Below, piece after piece: positions 33,076-40,882 of a DNA stretch of 63,822 nt (position 1 is its first letter; the number at the start of each line of letters is the position of its first letter). The notes beneath the pieces are model-generated. The model searched no databases, was not told the DNA's origin, and was given only the letters and a program-made list of their open reading frames with translations. The position numbers were made by a program, and so were the translations under genes. Origin of the DNA: Acidobacteriota bacterium. Lineage in GTDB: Bacteria; Acidobacteriota; Vicinamibacteria; Marinacidobacterales; Marinacidobacteraceae. Location: the NCBI GenBank assembly GCA_022822745.1, contig JAJEAO010000093.1:1-63822 (forward strand), read 5' to 3'.

Positions 33076-33912
33076 ATGGTCCTCTCTCGCCCCTTCACCC
33101 GACTCCCGAGCTTCGGTGTCGCCCTCCTCTTCGGCGTCTCGGCGACGGCCGGCGCCCAGACCATCCCCGCCTCGAACGACCAGGCCCGCGACCGGCTGAA
33201 CGACTCGCCCCGGCACGGCGAGTGGGTCTCGATTTCCACGGACAGCGGACCGGTCGAGTCGTGGATCGTCTATCCGGAGCGCGCCGACAGCGCCCCGGTG
33301 GTCATCGTGATCCACGAGATCTTCGGACTCACCGACTGGATCCGGGCGGTGGCCGACGAGGCAGCGGCGGCCGGCTTCATCGCCGTGGCCCCCGACCTCC
33401 TGAGCGGCAAGGGCCCGGATGGCGGGCGCACCGATTCGGTGGACCGCGACGGGGCGGTGGCGCTGGTGCGCGGGCTGGAGACGGCCGAGGTCCATGCCCG
33501 ACTGGGATCGGTGGCTGCGTGGGCCACGGCGCTGCCGGCGGCCCGCTCCGAGTACGGCGTGGTCGGCTTCTGCTGGGGCGGACGCACGAGTTTCACCCTC
33601 GCAACCGCGGATCCCGCACTCGGCGCGGCCGTCGTCTATTACGGGACTTCGCCGGACAGCGATGCGCTCGCTCGGGTGGAGGCGCCGGTGCTCGGCCTCT
33701 ACGGCGAGGATGACGCCCGGGTGAACGCCACGGTGCCGGATGCGAAGGCGCAAATGGACGAGATGGGGAAGGTCTTCGAGATCCACACCTTCGACGGCGC
33801 CGGCCACGGCTTCCTGCGGGCGCAGGAAGACCGGGAAGGACGCAACCTGACCGCCTCCATGCAGGCCTGGCCCCGGACGATCCGCTTCTTCCGCGAACAC
33901 CTGGGATCCTGA
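33076..33912 (+). CDS. Exported dienelactone-hydrolase-family protein
   Basis: A 278-residue alpha/beta hydrolase with an N-terminal signal peptide (cleavage near TAGAQ). The catalytic triad of the dienelactone hydrolase family is present: Cys166 in GFCWGGR, Asp in GEDDARVN and His in GAGHGFLR, plus the conserved Glu81 in IHEIFGL. It should hydrolyse lactones or esters in the periplasm. The ATG at 33076 is preferred because the signal peptide starts there and a -10-like box lies just upstream; the frame is open to 33037. It is divergent from ccmC. Confidence 0.9.
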   Translation: MVLSRPFTRLPSFGVALLFGVSATAGAQTIPASNDQARDRLNDSPRHGEWVSISTDSGPVESWIVYPERADSAPVVIVIHEIFGLTDWIRAVADEAAAAGFIAVAPDLLSGKGPDGGRTDSVDRDGAVALVRGLETAEVHARLGSVAAWATALPAARSEYGVVGFCWGGRTSFTLATADPALGAAVVYYGTSPDSDALARVEAPVLGLYGEDDARVNATVPDAKAQMDEMGKVFEIHTFDGAGHGFLRAQEDREGRNLTASMQAWPRTIRFFREHLGS

Positions 33913-33914
33913 CC

Positions 33915-34000
33915 CTATGGAGCGCCGTTCTCCAGAACGGCACCGCGATGGGACCCTGCCGTCGCGGAGAATTGCCACTCTGGAGAGTGGCGCTCCATAG
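33915..34000. repeat. Palindromic dispersed repeat with cloverleaf potential, copy B1
   Basis: An 86-bp element bounded by perfect inverted ends, CTATGGAGCGCC (33915-33926) and GGCGCTCCATAG (33989-34000). Inside are three further hairpins: 33925-33940 (CCGTTCT/AGAACGG), 33943-33967 (CCGCGA/TCGCGG) and 33974-33991 (GCCACTCT/AGAGTGGC). Together with the outer 10-bp stem they can form a four-armed structure. It starts 2 nt after the hydrolase stop codon, so it would be in the 3' end of that mRNA and may act as a terminator or stability element. Confidence 0.85.
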
Positions 34001-34050
34001 GAATTGCCACTCAGGAGAACCCCTACCGGGAAAACCGGGGCGGTCCATAC
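34001..34050. repeat. Dispersed repeat, copy C
   Basis: These 50 bp (GAATTGCCACTCAGGAGAAC to CGGTCCATAC) are nearly identical to the reverse complement of 14440-14489 and to 52558-52604. It abuts copy B1 with no gap. Confidence 0.8.
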
Positions 34051-34072
34051 GAAAGTTGCGCCGGGACGGTGG

Positions 34073-34160
34073 TATGGAGCGCCGGTCCCCAGACCGGCAC
34101 CGCAGCCAACGGAGCCATGTCGCTCGCGCCACTGCCACTCTGGAGAGTGGCGCTCCATAG
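34073..34160. repeat. Palindromic dispersed repeat, copy B2
   Basis: An 88-bp element with inverted ends TATGGAGCGCC (34073-34083) and GGCGCTCCATA (34149-34159). The right-hand hairpin is identical to that of B1. The left-hand hairpin is CCGGTC/GACCGG instead of CCGTTC/GAACGG, a compensatory T-A to G-C change that keeps the stem. The central part differs from B1. Confidence 0.83.
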
Positions 34161-34310
34161 AAGCGCGGCGGGGCTCCCTCCTGGCGCCGGGTCGTGGCGG
34201 CGCCGCGGAGTCAGGGGGAGCATCGGCCGCAGCCTGGTTCCGCCGCGCAGGAAAGGAGCCGGGTGACACTCGCTGTGGAGATCCTTCGTCCCGACCTCGC
34301 ACCACCACCC

Positions 34311-34360
34311 TGTGGAACGCCGAGCAATCTCCCGGTGGGCCCCTCCAGACCGGCGCTCGC
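34311..34360. repeat. Degenerate dispersed repeat upstream of methyltransferase
   Basis: TGTGGAACGCCGAGCAATCT and the following CCCGGTGGG...CTCCAGACCGGCGCTC resemble the left half of the dispersed family. With copies B1, C and B2 it makes most of the 491-nt gap 33913-34403 repeat-derived. The remainder of the gap (34161-34310) shows no clear feature. Confidence 0.5.
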
Positions 34361-34403
34361 AGTCCGATCGTGCGGCGCGAAGGCAGGAAGGAAAGGTAGA
34401 GCG

Positions 34404-35687
34404 GTGCGTCTGCTGGCGGCCTTCGAAGGACCGCCGAGAGCCAGGCCGCGCCGACGCGCCTCGCGGTCGAAGACCGGCATCATCCCTCCCGGTCAGCTCT
34501 TCCCGGAAACCTGCGCCTGGATCGAGCGCACTTCGCCGGAGGAGCGGCGGCGACTCGGGCAGTACATGACCCCGAGAGTGCTGCGCGACGAACTTCTGGA
34601 CCAGTGCGACCTCCGATCCGGAATGCGGGTTCTCGATCCCGGGGTCGGCACCGGCGAATTCCTGCGCTCGGTCGCAGACCGCGAACCGGACGCAGAACTC
34701 CACGGCTGGGACGTGGACCCAGGCGTCCTCGAAACGGCCCGGACGCTCGCGCCGGAAGCGCGACTGACGGAACGTTCGGCGCTCGACGCGTGGGCGGGAG
34801 CGCGCTTCGACCTCGTCGTGGGCAACCCGCCGTACTTCCAGTTCCGGGCGACCCCGGCCATCCGGCAGCGGTTCGAGGCGGTCATCTCGGGCAGGCCCAA
34901 CATCTTCGCGCTGTTCTTCCAGATCGGGATCGAAGTCCTGCGGCCCGGGGGGCAGCTCGCCTTCGTCGTCCCGCCCTCGATGAACAACGGGGCCTACTTC
35001 GACCGGCTGCGCGAAACGATCCTGAAGTACTGCGCCGTCGAGTACCTCACCGTCCACACGGCGGACGGGCTGTTCCCCGGAGCACAGACGGCGGTCCAGA
35101 TCCTCGTCCTGCGCAAGGGAGCGAAGGACAGCGGAAGGCACAGCTTCCGACGCACCCACGGGGCGAGCGGATTCCGGAGGACGGTATTCGCCCCGGACGC
35201 CAGCGCACTCGAATCGGAGTTCGAGGGCCGGGAGACGCTGTTCGATCTCGGCTACGAGGCCGTCACCGGGTCCGTCGTCTGGAATCAGCACCGCGAGAAA
35301 CTGCGACGGGAGCCGTCGCGCACGACGGTGCCCCTCGTCTGGTCGCACACGATCGGCGAGCAGTTCCGGATCGTTCCCGAGCATCGCCGGCCGGCCTGGA
35401 TCGAGGCCTTCCGCCCGCCACTTACCGGCGAGGCGATCGTCGTGAACCGGATCACCGGGTCCGTCGGGTCCGGAGAACTGCGCTGCGCCCTGATCCCGAG
35501 AGGCACCCGTTTCCTGGGAGAGAACCATGTGAACGTAATCCAGCAACACGACCGCTTCGAGCCGAGAGTCGGCTGGGCCGATCTTCTCGACCGCCTCCGC
35601 GGGGAGAACGTGCCGAGAAGAGTGCGCCGGTTGACCGGCAACACGCAGATCTCCGCAACCGAACTGACCCACCTCCTCCCGGTATAG
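34404..35687 (+). CDS. Orphan N6-adenine DNA methyltransferase
   Basis: A 427-residue class I SAM-dependent methyltransferase of the N6-adenine type. The motifs are in the gamma order: LGQYMTP (51-57, motif X), DPGVGTGEF (78-86, SAM binding), then NPPYFQF (catalytic NPPY at 141-144). A C-terminal half of about 250 residues probably recognises the target sequence, as in TaqI/Eco57I-like enzymes. No nuclease domain or neighbouring restriction gene is seen, so it is an orphan enzyme that may act in regulation, or the remnant of a defence system. The GTG at 34404 is chosen because a purine-rich AGGAAGGAAAGG lies upstream. It sits directly behind a cluster of palindromic repeats. Confidence 0.85.
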   Translation: MRLLAAFEGPPRARPRRRASRSKTGIIPPGQLFPETCAWIERTSPEERRRLGQYMTPRVLRDELLDQCDLRSGMRVLDPGVGTGEFLRSVADREPDAELHGWDVDPGVLETARTLAPEARLTERSALDAWAGARFDLVVGNPPYFQFRATPAIRQRFEAVISGRPNIFALFFQIGIEVLRPGGQLAFVVPPSMNNGAYFDRLRETILKYCAVEYLTVHTADGLFPGAQTAVQILVLRKGAKDSGRHSFRRTHGASGFRRTVFAPDASALESEFEGRETLFDLGYEAVTGSVVWNQHREKLRREPSRTTVPLVWSHTIGEQFRIVPEHRRPAWIEAFRPPLTGEAIVVNRITGSVGSGELRCALIPRGTRFLGENHVNVIQQHDRFEPRVGWADLLDRLRGENVPRRVRRLTGNTQISATELTHLLPV

Positions 35688-35815
35688 CGCCAAGCCGGCG
35701 AGATGGAACGCCTGTGACTTTCGCGAGGGCAATCAGCAACATGCTGGGCCAATCCGCCGGCCATACCATCGGGGCGGACAGCGCTCACACCGGCGCGGCG
35801 AAGGGAGGAAAATCC

Positions 35816-37819
35816 ATGAGACACCAGCGCATTTCGATTCTGATTGCGGCCGCGGCATGGGCGGCGGCGGGGTGTTCGCCCGGCGGCGACGCCGCAGCTC
35901 GCGCCGACGAGGCCGATCTCGCTTCCGGGCCGATCGGGGCCGCCGCGCTGGTGGACCTCCGCGCCGCCGTGGGGGGGAGCCACTCGCCCAAGTGGGCCCC
36001 GGACGGGTCGCTGGTCACCTTCGTCTCCTCGGCCGGCGACCTCGGGGGCGTGAATCCGGAGACCGGCGAGTTCCAGGTTCTCACCGCCGACCTGAGCCTG
36101 AGCGGGGTCGGCTCGCTGGGAGCGCCGCAGCCGATCTGGTCCCCGGACGGGCGCTTCGTGGCCTACACATCCGACAAGGGAGGAGCGCCGGACATCTGGC
36201 TGTGGTCGGCCGAGGAGGGGACCGATCGCCGGCTGACCCGGCTCTCGGCGCGCGCGAACGGCCTCGCGTGGTCGCCCGACGGGCGATGGATCGCGTTCGC
36301 CGGAGACCGGTTCGGAACCATGGACATCTGGAAGGTCTCGGTGCCGGACGGCGAGGCGCACCGCCTCAGCGACGACCCGCTCTACGAGGGTTATCCGAGC
36401 TGGGCGCCGGACTCCGGCGCCATCTTCTACGTCCGGATGGACGACCGCTGGGTGGACCACGACGTGATCGAGATCACGCCGGAGGGCGGGAATGCGCGCA
36501 CCGTGATCGAGGATCGCGGCTTCTTCGACTACCGCGCCGGCCGGGCGTTCGGGTCGGTCCAGCCGTCACCGGACGGTGCCTCGTTGCTGTTCCGTTCGCA
36601 GCGCAGCGGCTGGCTCAACTTCTGGATCGCCCCCCGCGAAGGAGGCGAGGCTCGCCCGGTGGCGGCGTCGGATCACGACCAGAACGACGCGCGCTGGTCC
36701 CCGGATGGCCGCTGGATCAGTTACACCGAGAACCGCGACGGCGTCCATTCGATCCGTCTGGCCGCCGCGGATGGATCGGAGCAGCGAGTTCTCGTGGAGC
36801 ACGATGCGGGGGCCGCTCTCCGGCCCGAGTGGTCGCCGGACGGGAGCCGGATCAGCTACACGTTCGAGACGACGACCCGACCCGCCGAGCTGTTCGTGCT
36901 CGACGTTGCTTCAGGCGAAAGCGCGCTCGTCCACTCCGAGGTCGTCGAGGAAGCCGCCGCCCGGCTCCACGCGCCGGAGAAAGTCCGTTATCCGAGCACC
37001 GACGGCCTCACGATCGAGGCGTATCTGCATCGGCCTCCGGACGCCGCGGCGGGAGAGCGGTTTCCGGGCGTGGTCTGGATCCACGGCGGCCCGACTTCCC
37101 AGTTCGACGATCAGTTCCGCCGCCATCAGCAGGTCCACTTCTTCGCCCAGCGCGGCTACGTGGTCCTCATGCCGAACATCCGGGGCAGCTCGGGCTACGG
37201 CCTCGCCTTCGAGGATCTCAACAACGAGTGCTGGGGCCACTGCGACCTCGAGGACGTGCTCGCGGGCGTGGACTTCCTGAAGGCGCTGCCCGATGTGGAC
37301 CCCGAGCGGATCGGCGTCACCGGCACCAGCTACGGCGGGATCATGACGATGGCGGCGGTCGCGTTCGCCCCCGATGTCTTCCAGGCGGCGATCTCGCTCT
37401 CCGGATACGGCGACATGACCGAGTTCCACTCAACGGTCCAGGAGCTCCAGCACATCAAGCTGGTCGAGTACGAACTCGGCCCCTATCCCGAGAACATCGA
37501 GATCTACCGGAACAGCTCCTCGATCCTGAAGGCGCACCAGGTGACGACTCCCACTTTCGTCATCCAGGGCGAGGGGGTCGCGGCCGACTGGCGGCTTCGC
37601 GAACCGCAGCCGCAGGCCGCGCTCAACTTCGCCCGCAAGATGGATCAGCACTACAAGATCGTCCGCTACAAGGCCTACCCGGGAGAGGGCTACTACGTGT
37701 ACGGGCGGGACAACACGATCGCCAAGCTCCACGACATGCTGGACTTCTTCGAAGAGTTCCTCGTGACCCGGATCCACGGACCGGCGGAATCCGGCGGTCG
37801 AATCACCGAATCAGAGTGA
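35816..37819 (+). CDS. S9-family (prolyl-oligopeptidase-like) lipoprotein, catalytic His replaced
   Basis: A 667-residue exported protein with a lipobox (AWAAAGCSPG), a PD40/TolB-type beta-propeller (about residues 45-390, repeated WSPDGRWIAF-type motifs) and a C-terminal peptidase S9 domain. Ser505 is present in GTSYGGIMT and Asp591 in GEGVAADWRL, but the normal YPGEGH motif reads YPGEGY (Tyr626), so the catalytic histidine is missing. It is either inactive or uses another base. The ATG has a strong GGGAGGAA ribosome-binding site. Its 3' end overlaps the convergent GWxTD gene by 17 nt. Confidence 0.87.
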   Translation: MRHQRISILIAAAAWAAAGCSPGGDAAARADEADLASGPIGAAALVDLRAAVGGSHSPKWAPDGSLVTFVSSAGDLGGVNPETGEFQVLTADLSLSGVGSLGAPQPIWSPDGRFVAYTSDKGGAPDIWLWSAEEGTDRRLTRLSARANGLAWSPDGRWIAFAGDRFGTMDIWKVSVPDGEAHRLSDDPLYEGYPSWAPDSGAIFYVRMDDRWVDHDVIEITPEGGNARTVIEDRGFFDYRAGRAFGSVQPSPDGASLLFRSQRSGWLNFWIAPREGGEARPVAASDHDQNDARWSPDGRWISYTENRDGVHSIRLAAADGSEQRVLVEHDAGAALRPEWSPDGSRISYTFETTTRPAELFVLDVASGESALVHSEVVEEAAARLHAPEKVRYPSTDGLTIEAYLHRPPDAAAGERFPGVVWIHGGPTSQFDDQFRRHQQVHFFAQRGYVVLMPNIRGSSGYGLAFEDLNNECWGHCDLEDVLAGVDFLKALPDVDPERIGVTGTSYGGIMTMAAVAFAPDVFQAAISLSGYGDMTEFHSTVQELQHIKLVEYELGPYPENIEIYRNSSSILKAHQVTTPTFVIQGEGVAADWRLREPQPQAALNFARKMDQHYKIVRYKAYPGEGYYVYGRDNTIAKLHDMLDFFEEFLVTRIHGPAESGGRITESE

Positions 37820-39254
37820 AGGTTCGCTCGGTCTCGAAGACCTCGTCCCGGTAGAGGATCCGGATGCCGAGTTCGTAGCGACCCGGGGGGAACTCCCTCA
37901 GTTCGATCTCGGCGTTCGCCGCCGCCTGACGGGTCGTCGTGGGGAGTCGCTCCGGGCGGACGAACCCGGTGTCCTGTCCGTTGCGGCGCAGGGTGTACTC
38001 GGCCACGATCTCGGGCAGATCCCCGTCGTCCACGCGCTCCCCGGCGTAGAAGTAGTAGAACGCGCCCAGCGTCTCGTCCTGACGGAACACGGCGTCGCCG
38101 CGGGGATGGAAGTGGGTGCGTCCGAACTGGAAGGCGCGCCCCGGCGTGCCCGCCCCGTATTCGAGCGTCGTCGTGGCCTCGTCGTAGAGGACGACCGAGG
38201 AGAAGGTGGGCTCGGCCACCGGGAACGCGGGGGCTTCGATCTCGATCTCCGCGGTTCCGAAGGCTTCGGACTGCTCGTCCACCAATCCGAGCAGCAGCCG
38301 GTGCCGTCCGGGAGGCAGGACCAGCGAGGTCTCCAGGCCCCCCGGGCTGTCGGGAGAGACGAGCCCGGTGTAAGCGGACTCGCGTCGGAAGACGCCCCGG
38401 ACGGGAGCCGCCTCATCGGGAAGCGCATCGGGGCCGGAGATGGCGTGGGCGAAGGCGGAGGCCGCGCTCTGGCCATCGCTGCCAACCGCCAGGCGGCCCG
38501 GTTCCGTCTCGAACGCCAGCGCCACGTAGGTCGCGTGGTCCTCGACCCGGAAGAACGCCGGAGTCACGCGGAAGGGCATCCCGGAGGTTTCCGGTTCTTC
38601 GACCAGCCGGCGGAGGAGGCGCCGGGCGCGCTCGGATCCGCCGGCGGGGAGATTCGGAAGCCGGAGGAGTCCGGCGTCATCGGTCTCGTAGGCGACCTCC
38701 GGCCTCACGATCAGGCGCTGCCGCATCTCCTCGAGCGCCTCGTCCACGCCGTCCCGGTTCTCCAGCCACAGGCTCCCGATCTCGTCGCTCCGGTACCGGG
38801 CGCGCAGATCCTCGGCGAGTCCATTCGCGGGATCGGCGGGATAGACCCACAGCAGCCCCTCGAGCGTGGTCTCGGTGGGTGGCTGCGGGATCGCCGAGAC
38901 CGGCATCCCCAGGAACACGAAGACGCGGGCCCGGTCGCCGCCGCCGTACCCGCCGTCCTCGGAGAAGGTGCGGTGGGCCAGCCGGACCCGTCCGAGGTAG
39001 TGGTCGAGCGTCTCGTTCGCCGGCGTGCCGGGGTCCGGGTCTCGGCGCATCCAGAAGAGCCGCCGGAAAGCGGCGCGGTCCCCGGCGGAGACGGCCCGGA
39101 TCATGATCCGCCGCTCCTCCGCAGTCATCAGGAAGGACTCCAGCCACCCCAGCTCGGTCTCGGTGGGACGATCCCCCTGCGCCGCGGCCGGAGTCGGAGA
39201 CAGAGCGAGCCCCAGTCCGAAGACCAGCGCGGAAACCGCGGCGCGAGGAAGCAT
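37803..39254 (-). CDS. GWxTD-domain secreted protein with altered motif
   Basis: A 483-residue secreted protein (signal peptide ending near PTPAAAQ) whose N-terminal domain matches the GWxTD family: FLMTAEERRIMIRAV, FRRLFWMRRDPDPGTPANE and HYLGRVRLAHRTF. The name-giving GWxTD turn is replaced by GYGGGD, just before ARVFVFLGMP. The C-terminal half is beta-rich. Such proteins are common in Gemmatimonadota, Acidobacteriota and Bacteroidota; their function is unknown. I start at ATG 39254, with an in-frame extension open upstream. The gene converges with the S9-like gene with a 17-nt overlap. Confidence 0.83.
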   Translation of the reverse strand: MLPRAAVSALVFGLGLALSPTPAAAQGDRPTETELGWLESFLMTAEERRIMIRAVSAGDRAAFRRLFWMRRDPDPGTPANETLDHYLGRVRLAHRTFSEDGGYGGGDRARVFVFLGMPVSAIPQPPTETTLEGLLWVYPADPANGLAEDLRARYRSDEIGSLWLENRDGVDEALEEMRQRLIVRPEVAYETDDAGLLRLPNLPAGGSERARRLLRRLVEEPETSGMPFRVTPAFFRVEDHATYVALAFETEPGRLAVGSDGQSAASAFAHAISGPDALPDEAAPVRGVFRRESAYTGLVSPDSPGGLETSLVLPPGRHRLLLGLVDEQSEAFGTAEIEIEAPAFPVAEPTFSSVVLYDEATTTLEYGAGTPGRAFQFGRTHFHPRGDAVFRQDETLGAFYYFYAGERVDDGDLPEIVAEYTLRRNGQDTGFVRPERLPTTTRQAAANAEIELREFPPGRYELGIRILYRDEVFETERTFTLIR

Positions 39255-39368
39255 GCGCCGCAGATTAGCGCGGGTCCCTCCCGACGCATCCCCGACGCCC
39301 ACCGAGAGCTGGTCCCGCGCATCGGCGCGCGGCGCGCACGCGGTCGCGGGTTCCCGCCCAGGAGGTGG

Positions 39369-39374
39369 TATCCT
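39369..39374 (+). promoter_or_regulatory. Candidate -10 element (TATCCT)
   Basis: GGTATCCTG lies 10 nt before the ATG at 39385, again implying a very short leader. The evidence is only the spacing and the resemblance to other candidate elements in the window. Confidence 0.3.
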
Positions 39375-39384
39375 GCCCGGTTCT

Positions 39385-39840
39385 ATGCACCTTCGGATCG
39401 CTTCCCTCGCTCTCACCGCGCTGATGGCGGCAGGCCTCGGTCTCACCGCTCAATCCGACCATGAGGAGTTCCGCGTCACCGGCCGGGCCGTCTGTTTGAA
39501 GAACGGATCCCCGGGCCCGGTGGCGGATTGCGGCTTCGGTGACCCGTTCGGGATCGAGGCGGAGGACGGCGCGCTCCACCGGCTCGACCCCACCGACCTC
39601 CGGGTGGAGATCCTCACCGACGAGCGCGTGAACCAGCACCTGCTCGAAGTGGATCTGTTCGTCGAGGACGGCATCGGGAAGATCCTGCATCTCCACACGA
39701 TCCAGGACGGCGAGGTGGTCGAGCCCTACTACTTCTGCTTCACCTGCAACATCACCTCGCACATCCCCGGCCCCTGCTGGTGCTGCCAGGAGGAGTTCGA
39801 GTTCAAGGAGCGCCCCGCCCGCACGCCCCACGGCCACTGA
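39385..39840 (+). CDS. Cysteine-rich secreted protein of unknown function
   Basis: A 151-residue protein with a signal peptide (residues 1-22) and a mature domain of mixed beta strands. The C-terminus carries a tight cysteine cluster (CFTCNITSHIPGPCWCC, five Cys in 17 residues) plus Cys37 and Cys49. It also has an HLHT pair and a C-terminal HGH, so metal binding or a disulfide-rich fold is plausible. No family is recognised. It stands alone between the divergent GWxTD gene and the TIR island. The 39841-40039 gap is visibly AT-richer than the surrounding DNA and contains no other feature I can support. Confidence 0.72.
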   Translation: MHLRIASLALTALMAAGLGLTAQSDHEEFRVTGRAVCLKNGSPGPVADCGFGDPFGIEAEDGALHRLDPTDLRVEILTDERVNQHLLEVDLFVEDGIGKILHLHTIQDGEVVEPYYFCFTCNITSHIPGPCWCCQEEFEFKERPARTPHGH

Positions 39841-40039
39841 GTCCTCAGCCGGGCCCCGACCCCGCCCGGCGCGCGGCGCTGCTCTCCATGAGCGCGAGAA
39901 GGATGGGCGCATCGTGGACTGTGCCATGCTGTACTGCTCAGCATTGATGCGGAAGACCACACTGATCTCCCCTCCTTGAACTACGTGCTTACTCATCACG
40001 CTCTCGACTGTACTCCCCAAGAGGAGATCCGAGACACCA

Positions 40040-40708
40040 ATGATCGCCTTCATCTCATATTCACACAAGGATCGACAATACGCGCGCCAAACAAGACAAG
40101 TCTTGACGAACGTGGACGTAAGTGCTTTCCTGGCACACGAGCATCTGGAAATAGCCGAGGAGTGGAAGGATCGGATCCTGGAAGAGCTGAAGACATGCCA
40201 ACTGTTCATACCGCTGTTGAGCGAGGACTTCCGACGCTCGAAGTGGGCGCCTCAGGAGGCGGGATTCATCGCGTCGCGCCCGGAAGTTCGAATTGCTCGG
40301 CTCTCCATTGACGGGACCATACCCTTCGGTTTCATGGAGCATGTTCAGAGCGGCCATATTGGCCAAGACGGCGTTACCCATGAGTTGCTTGTACTACCTC
40401 TCGCACGGCAGGAGCCTCGACTGTTCTTGCCTGGGTTGATCCGGATGGCCGTGAGTGCGGGGAGCTTTCGGAGCGCCGAGGAGAAAATATCTCCCCTTGT
40501 AGAGCTATTCGAGTTCTTCACGGCTGAAGATGCACAGGCCCTCGCCGAAGGGGCCGCTCAGAACAGGCAGGTGTGGTCAGCTTGGAGGTGTCGAGAGGTT
40601 TACCTTCCCAAGTTCATACAAGTGAAAGGAGACCAGATTAGGTCCGATACCCTTAAGGGCCTCCAGTACCAAATCAAACACGACGAAGCGTACGCCGCGA
40701 CGCCTTGA
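40040..40708 (+). CDS. TIR-domain protein (putative defence NADase effector)
   Basis: A 222-residue protein with an N-terminal TIR domain of about 120 residues. The first strand reads AFISYSHKDRQYARQ. The SKWAPQEAG segment gives Trp69 and Glu73, in the position of the catalytic glutamate of TIR NAD-cleaving enzymes (S-x-W-x3-E). The C-terminal 100 residues match nothing I recognise and could sense a trigger. No Thoeris, CBASS or Argonaute partner is adjacent. The gene and its flanks use many A/T-ending codons, unlike the rest of the window, which indicates recent acquisition. AGGAGA lies 13-18 nt before the ATG. Confidence 0.85.
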   Translation: MIAFISYSHKDRQYARQTRQVLTNVDVSAFLAHEHLEIAEEWKDRILEELKTCQLFIPLLSEDFRRSKWAPQEAGFIASRPEVRIARLSIDGTIPFGFMEHVQSGHIGQDGVTHELLVLPLARQEPRLFLPGLIRMAVSAGSFRSAEEKISPLVELFEFFTAEDAQALAEGAAQNRQVWSAWRCREVYLPKFIQVKGDQIRSDTLKGLQYQIKHDEAYAATP

Positions 40709-40882
40709 TGAGGCCGATTGGGAACCAGAGGCGGAGACTGGACAGATGGCGTACGTCCATGGGCTCGCTGACTGTCTCCTGGAAGACTTGAGGAGCAGGC
40801 CTCAGCCCTGTTGTATGCCCCTACTCCTTGACGGGAGGCGGATCCGGGCAGCCGTCGCCGGAGGAACGACATGGCCGCCGGC

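Noticed and set aside
33915-34403. Insertion sequence suggested by inverted terminal repeats
   Set aside because: The elements are under 100 bp and encode no protein. No transposase gene exists nearby, and clear target-site duplications were not identified.
34194-34403. N-terminal extension of the methyltransferase (70 more codons)
   Set aside because: The extra sequence is repeat-derived and lacks family similarity. A purine-rich ribosome-binding site precedes the GTG at 34404.
37803-37819. Possible sequencing error or gene fusion at the S9/GWxTD junction
   Set aside because: The genes converge and overlap by 17 nt at their stop codons, and both C-termini are plausible. This is an ordinary tail-to-tail overlap.
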